Assembly (NCBI GenBank): GCA_008638375.1
Contig: CM018036.1
Location: forward strand, 13,006,328-13,070,327
Direction of reading: 5' to 3'
DNA from: Nyssa sinensis
Taxonomy: Eukaryota > Streptophyta > Magnoliopsida > Cornales > Nyssaceae
DNA length: 64,000 nt
The translations under genes were made by a program, and so were the position numbers. Below, in pieces: positions 58,496 to 64,000 of the stretch (positions are counted from its first letter, which is position 1; each line of letters begins with the position of its first letter). The notes under the pieces were generated by a model. That model searched no databases. It was not told the DNA's origin and saw nothing but the letters and a program-made list of their open reading frames with translations.

Positions 58496-59419
58496 ATTAA
58501 ACCATTGATTTCTTATTAAATCACAAAACTCCAAAACGGTGCAGTTTTAAATTGCCTGTTTCTGTGCCTGGGCAGATTCTGACCCGACCCTGCTCACCCG
58601 ACTCGCCTAGTGGCCGATCAACCCCCGACTTTTCGGCGGTCTCAGGTCACCCTCTCCGGCGCCGGTGACCGGAAAACTGCAACGTGCGTTTTTTTTTTCT
58701 TCATTTTTGTTGCGATTTTTCGCTCCTTTTCATTTCTAATTTATTCCAAAGCATATTTAACACATTCTAACAAGATTTTAGGCATTTAAAACCGATCAAA
58801 ACAACCCAAAAACTCCCCATTCAATTTTTTCGATCATGCATGATATCTACCCCTATTTTTCAACTGTTTCCATTGCGGTTTCTTCCAAAATTCCTATTTT
58901 TTTTTTCCCTAGAACAACATTCTACGATCAAAAACAAGCTTTGGGCAATTCTAAATAAAAGCCAGAAAAATACAGAGAATAGAAAATTTGAGTTTTTACC
59001 TTCTACGACTGTTCTTCTCCTCTTATTTTCTTCCTAAATTCCTAGTTTTCTCCCTAGATTAAGGTTTACACAATTAAAACAAGGCTTATGCAAGTTAAAC
59101 ACGAAAATCCAAAATTGAAACTCACTGTAAACAAAAATTTCAACTTACTTCACGGCTGCTTCCTTTCCTCTCATTTTCTCCTTCTTTTTCCTCTTCTCAT
59201 TTTCTCCTCTTTGTTCTCTTCTACATTCTAACCCCTCTCGGCTTCCTTCTGTTTTTTTTTTTTTCTTCTCTGCCCTTTTTTTTCTCCTTCACACATGCAA
59301 GCATGCCCAGTTATATCATAACTACCCCCCAATCTCTCCCCATCTCTTTCTCCCTTATTGACCTTTCCTCTTTCAGCTTCTATAACCCCTACCCCCTCCC
59401 TTTATGTGGAGGTTACAAT

Positions 59420-59560
59420 ATATATATATATATATACACATATACAACCCACCAAATATACTTACTGATATATATATATATATCTATATATATACACCTA
59501 TATATATATATATATCTATTTTCCATATATATATATATATATTCTGATTTTTATTTTTAT
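59420..59560. repeat. (TA)n-rich microsatellite cluster
   Basis: Several TATATA tracts split by CTATAT and CACATA. The Tyr/Ile-rich ORF here is repeat translation. Confidence 0.85.
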
Positions 59561-59785
59561 TTATTTCTATTTTTATTTTAGCTTTATTTTATTTTTATTT
59601 TTATTTTTATTTACTTTTTTTCGATATTCGTTCATGGCTTACTCGGGCATCACCCGAGCATCATCTATAGATTTGAAACTATTTAGATTCTAAACCCGTC
59701 CATTTCATTTGATATCACAACATAAAGTCCTAACGACTCGGGTTTACATGGTTTACTCGGTTACAATTCGGGTCGGGGTATTACA

Positions 59786-59803
59786 TTCTACCCCCCTTAA
59801 ATT
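59786..59803 (-). other. Polypurine tract of the gypsy-type element
   Basis: AATTTAAGGGGGGTAGAA on the minus strand abuts the LTR start TGTAATACC. This is the plus-strand priming site of an LTR retrotransposon. Confidence 0.65.
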
Positions 59804-60436
59804 GAGTTTTGTCCTCAAAACTCGAATGTTCATAATGTAAGGAACTCTATTATCTTATCATGCCAATTTCATCATCATAATCCCTTTTGTAATATATCTC
59901 TTGAACTTATTTCTGGTATTCCGATACTACATTCTCAAGCAAGAAAATTTCTTTATATAAGGTTCACAGTTCTTTTGTGTTACTCTTTGTTTTAATTAAT
60001 AGTGAATTTTGAAAGTCACGGGTTTGACCTTTTGACTTCCTTGGGACGTTTACTCATTGTCTCCAAATTTTAGTATTAACATTTTCATGCGTATTTCTTT
60101 AATTCTTAGATCTATGGCTAAGGGTCTATTACTTTCATTACTCACCCTGAGTCATTTTTTCAGCAACTTGACTATTTTCCCTTGTTACCAGTATCTTGAC
60201 TAGTTCCATGTCTAGCCGTTATATTCATTTGTCCGAAGCTTATACACAGTTGTCTGTCCAATTCCTCCTCATTTTTTTTGTCACAAGTTCCACCTCGGGT
60301 TTACTACATGCGTTTGGTTGTGAGGTTTGCAACGTCACCTATTTATGTTCCTCTTTGTGTATTGAACTTCCTTTACTTACGACCATTATTGTATTTCCCT
60401 TTAGTATTTTCAGTGTCATATTCCCTTTTGTTTTCA
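59804..60436 (-). other. Internal region of the gypsy-type element, no pol seen
   Basis: The minus strand starts with a GAGTTTTGAGGACAAAACTC-like string typical just before the tract. The rest shows no recognisable integrase, chromodomain or reverse-transcriptase sequence. Confidence 0.4.
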
Positions 60437-62573
60437 TGTCACGCCCCAAATTTTCACAAATCCAGGGGAGTGAGTGAAATGAAATAAGAAAAGTAAAGGA
60501 AAGTTCATAAGGTGAATTTAATTGGTCATTCATTCATTTCCCCATGTTTTCCCGAGATTTGAATGAAAACTTGTTATCGGGTTCAACCAAAATAATCTTC
60601 TAGTGCCAGTTAAATATCTCTCCAAATTACTATACAAAGGAGGTCTAAGTCATGTTTAGAAATAATCTCCAAAACAGCCCAAAAATGTCACTAAGTATGC
60701 CTTAAAATAATGACCTAAATGGGCCCCTGAAATTCCTTAAGGCATGGTCCAAGAATGGGTCAACAAGTCCATCAAAGTTGGTCTAAAGAAGTGGCCAAAC
60801 ATAGCCCCAAATGGGAGGCCAAACATGGCCTAAAAGAGTGGCCAAAAATGGCCCAAAAGGGTGGCCAAACATGGCCCAATAGGGTGCTAAAACATGGTCC
60901 AAAAAGGTGCCAAAATATGGCTCAAAAGGTGGCCAAAGGGGCAGGTGTCAAGGGGTGCAGCAAGCTGTCGCGCATGGGGTATGCCATGGCAAGGCAGCAG
61001 GTGCGGCGTGGGCTAGCAGGCAGGCGCGTGGGGCAGTGGGCTGGCACGCGGCTGGGGCTGACCTGCTGTCCTGGGCTGTTTTCCTACAATTTCACTGTAG
61101 CAACAATGTAATTGCTGCGTCTAAATTTCTCTGTTTGCTGCACTAATTTTTCCTATTTTGTCAATTTTTTTCTCAAGTTTTGAAAGCCATTTTTTTCCCA
61201 TTTTTAGCCCACTTCTTCAAGGTTTTTAATCCCCCATTTTTAACATCTTTCTCACCTATTTATAGAGTGTTTCACACACCTAATTTCTACCTTAATTTCA
61301 CAAAATTTTTAACATAGCTTCCTTTGTTTCCTAAGCAGTTTCCCACCTAATATTTTGCAACAATCCATACATATAACCATGTGTACATCCCATCCTCACT
61401 CAATGGCCACAACCTCACACAAATTTAATATACATCATCTAATTATACAATTCTCCACACATACACATATATTTTGAAATTTAAAACATCACATTCTCAC
61501 TTTTATTACAATTATAGGGCCTTGCCCACTTTGTTCACACTACACAAGACTATTACAAATTCCTATCATAAGTATTAGGGCTTATACCCTCATACAACTC
61601 AAACTATGCCCAAAGGGCCAAAAATTCTCCGTGGTCCATGTCTCCTCTGTTCTTTGAGACTTCATCAAGTCTCAAACATCAGGAACGTCATCTGTAATAT
61701 GATATCCCACTGAATGGGTCAGCTCAACTACTAGTATGACATAATGCTAATGCAAGAAACAAAATTAAGGCGTGGCATGTGCAAGTGTACATTTATACCT
61801 ACATGCCTTCCAATTCAATAATACAAAGCAATAGCAATATGCGTGACACACCCATGCAACTCTATGCCACACCCATGTCTCATTCACGAATCGCTCCCGT
61901 TGGGTTAGAGTACCAATGTAATGGCCAATTTTGGGTTTTTCACCACAGGATCTACACCTTCATAATGCATAGCACCAAGTGCTCAACCCACACTATGTTT
62001 TCAAAGGATTCACCATATGCTAATATGATTTAATTCCATCATGCAATAATGCAATCTTAATGAAGCATTTCATTAACACATGGAGCATGACTTAAAATAT
62101 GCCTCATTCACAAAGATAAGCATAACTTCAAATTGACAACACTTTGTCTATATGAATGTAAGTCACAATTCAATGAATTGAACATATGATCAAGTTTCAT
62201 GTTCATTACTTTAACAATTTCTCAAAGAAAATACGAACACACAAGCTACCAACTCATGGAATAAATCATAACTCTCAAACCACAAGAGTTTCTCTACATG
62301 AACATAAGCTAAAATACAATGAATCAAACATACTAACAAGTTATATGTTCATCATTTTACCAAATACCCAAAGACTAACAAAGAACACACAAGTACATAA
62401 ACAATCAACTCTAGGTTTTCAAAGCAACTACCACCTAAGTGATTTTCTAACATCAAGTAAACACCTAAATCATTCAATCAACACGTAGAAATGCAGGAAA
62501 ACTCAAATCTATTCCTAACTTAGCAAAGTATCATACCTAGAATGCTTTTTCTCAAACTGAGGAAGTTGTGTTC
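60437..62573. mobile_element. Probable second LTR-type repeat beginning TGTCACGCCCC
   Basis: TGTCACGCCCCAAATTTTCAC at 60437 has the look of a plant gypsy LTR start. Downstream text around 61.6-61.8 kb (GGAACGTCATCTG, GGGTCAGCTCAACTACTAGTATG) also resembles LTR sequence. The far end is unclear: GCGTGACA at 61841-61848 is one candidate, and a solo LTR interrupts the region at 62579. No coding sequence. Confidence 0.4.
60740..60945 (+). repeat. Tandem repeat, unit about 22-24 bp (GTGGCCAAACATGGCCCAAA)
   Basis: At least eight variant units of GTGGCCAAACATGGCCCAAA run head to tail, degraded at both edges. The Lys/Trp/Gly ORF across it has a matching peptide periodicity but no other protein features. 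A G/C-rich patch follows to 61080. Confidence 0.8.
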
Positions 62574-62578
62574 GCTGC

Positions 62579-63799
62579 TGATCTGTCGTGGAAATCAATC
62601 AAATTACCAAACTAAACTACTAGTATAGTAGAAAAGTAAGGGTCGAACCCACAGAGACTATTAATTGTTTAAAAACCAAAGTTGAGATTAATTTTAATTC
62701 AAATTAACAAAGATTGATTGTTGTTGATTTTCTTAATAAAATTAAATGAGAATTATAATTAAAGCAAATATTGAACTGAATTAACAATGAATCGAATTAA
62801 AAGAGAATTCCTAGGGTGTTGAATCCACCACTAATCTTGTAACTAGCTTCAATTGTATTAATTATTGGGTCATTAAATTTGGATGTAAAAGGTGTATTTT
62901 GGCTACAAGCCTCAATACAATCATCAAGAAAACCATGCACCAAAACCCTAAGCACGAATCATCTTTGGTCAACACAAATTGTCTACACTAATTTTAAGGT
63001 CATAATCATAATTTGTTTTCCCTGAGTTATGACTCGTCCTACGGTTTTGATGTATGTACACATATTACTATTGTATAACCACATAAACAAAATCACAGAA
63101 ATTGATTATGTGAAACTGAATAATACGATCAATGCCTTAATAAAATCCCAACGTTATACAATCAACATCCAAAACTAATTAACCCAAAAATAAAATACAA
63201 AGAAGCAATATTACTTGACTAGAGGTTTCATCTAAACCCTAGGAATGAGAGAACTTAGCCCATGATGGTGGAAGAGGTGAACACCATAGCCATGGAGTTT
63301 TTCATCTTCTTCTTTAGAGTCATCTCCTTTCTTCTTCTCCTCCTTCCTCAAGATCCCCAAAAACGGCTTCCTCCTTTTCCAAAACCCTAGCTCCCAATAT
63401 TATCACCCTTTTTCCAAAATTACCCCCACAAAATAAGAAAATCAGGAAAATAAAGTAAAATCCTGTCATTAGACATTAGGGGCCCAAAAAGGGAGTTTAA
63501 AGTAGTTCCAAAATAGAGCCTATAATGCTAAAATGGACCCTGGTCCACCTATATATGGATCAAGTCTCTCTTTTAACCCAAAATCACTTGTTTTCCACTT
63601 CTTTTAGCACTTCAAAGCCCAATATTTTCCTTTTGCTCCAAATCCACCACGAAATCATCAACTTTGTCAAGCTTTCTCTGCAAAAAGATAAAATAAGAAT
63701 TAACTAGCAAATGCATATAGATTGGAGAAATTAAAATAATAAAAGTGCAAGAATATCTAGGGTTAACAAAATAAATATACACTTCTTAACTAGTTATCA
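62579..63799 (-). mobile_element. Solo LTR, 1221 bp, TSD GCTGC
   Basis: On the plus strand the element runs from TGATCTGTCG to AGTTATCA and is flanked by GCTGC at 62574-62578 and 63800-63804. On the minus strand it starts TGATAACTAG and contains GTGGGTTCGACCC about 60 bp before its end, the same layout as the solo LTR at 14923-16823. No ORF of note. Confidence 0.75.
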
Positions 63800-63804
63800 G
63801 CTGC

Positions 63805-64000
63805 ACAACTGAACCAATCGATGAGAATATAGGTCTTGATGAGAGGAACAACTTCCTAGAAGGAAGCCTCGCAAGAATCTTGGCCCAGAAGTGTGTTTTG
63901 GTGGTTTGAAGCTTGGAGAACCTAGGGCTTTTTCTCACTTTTTTTCCATGAACATGCTCTGCTATGAATCTCAGACCAAACTATGAAAAAAATACACAAA
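63805..64000. other. Host repeat resumed after the solo LTR
   Basis: Continues the sequence interrupted at 62573. No gene seen; the window ends here. Confidence 0.4.

Larger units (their letters stand above)
56547..59785 (-). mobile_element. Long gypsy-type LTR (about 3.2 kb), minus orientation
   Basis: On the minus strand it starts TGTAATACCCCGACCCG at 59785 and ends CGGGTTGTAACA at 56547. The two ends are imperfect inverted repeats (9 of 12). Directly before the start lies AATTTAAGGGGGGTAGAA (59803-59786), a polypurine tract in the position expected of a gypsy element, which makes this the 3' LTR of a minus-strand element. No pol ORF follows upstream. Inside are a tandem repeat (57304-57484), a tRNA-like block (58401-58482), a GC-rich 58.56-58.68 kb patch and TA repeats at 59420-59545. 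Confidence 0.65.

Noticed and set aside
59303..59581. Tyr/Ile-rich membrane-like ORF
   Set aside because: It is a translation of TA microsatellites in an LTR.
60755..61111. Lys/Trp/Gly repeat protein
   Set aside because: Created by a 22-24-bp tandem repeat; no start context or relatives, and it lies in a retroelement-like region.
1..64000. Endogenous pararetrovirus or other viral integration
   Set aside because: No movement-protein, coat-protein or caulimovirid-type polymerase motifs were seen; the reverse transcriptase pieces are LINE-type.
1..64000. Gene cluster, CRISPR array or toxin-type defence system
   Set aside because: Only two intron-bearing host genes are present, with no shared pathway; repeats are transposon-related or microsatellites and lack regular spacer structure.

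Overview
The window looks like nuclear DNA of a flowering plant, most likely a eudicot. It is strongly AT-rich, its genes are split by introns with plant-style GT/AG borders, and most of the space is degraded transposable elements and microsatellites. I found no bacterial-type gene, no CRISPR array, no rRNA gene and no clearly intact tRNA gene. The species cannot be named from the sequence alone.

Two host genes are convincing, both on the minus strand. The first (about 27.7 to 11.8 kb) encodes a plant FCP1/NIF-type HAD-family phosphatase-like protein. Six exons from 25537 down to a TAG at 11875 join in frame with legal splice sites and give about 562 residues. A 10.8 kb intron splits its catalytic domain, and sequence upstream of 25537 looks coding-derived but broken. 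The second (about 47.1 to 33.4 kb) encodes a large proline-rich protein with a SURP (SWAP) domain, an RS-rich tract and one CCCH zinc finger, resembling plant zinc finger CCCH domain-containing protein 55. Five exons join in frame, ending in a 30-nt micro-exon, and code for about 1624 residues from the first in-frame ATG. A likely pre-mRNA processing role is inferred from its domains.

Layout: 0-11.8 kb is repeats, including a hAT-like end, tandem repeats, a LINE reverse-transcriptase fragment and a MITE. 11.8-27.7 kb is the phosphatase-like gene, whose long intron holds an 8-bp-TSD MITE, a truncated L1 split by a solo LTR, a minisatellite and a near-complete L1 with a perfect 16-bp target duplication. 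27.7-33.4 kb is AT-rich non-coding DNA with one unassigned ORF. 33.4-47.1 kb is the SURP/CCCH gene, with a Tourist-like MITE in its last intron and an extremely short L1 insertion in an earlier intron. 47.1-64 kb is repeat-dominated: MITEs, a gypsy-like gag remnant, an L1 tail, a possible organelle-derived patch, a 2.1 kb foldback structure, a long gypsy-type LTR carrying a tRNA-like Pol III module, and a second solo LTR of the family seen at 15 kb.

The genes are not an operon and nothing shows they work together. I did not find a convincing new biological system. The best material is the nested transposon record, where target duplications can be read to the base, and the unusual structure of the phosphatase-like gene (repeated local duplications, a D-x-N catalytic motif and the split catalytic domain).
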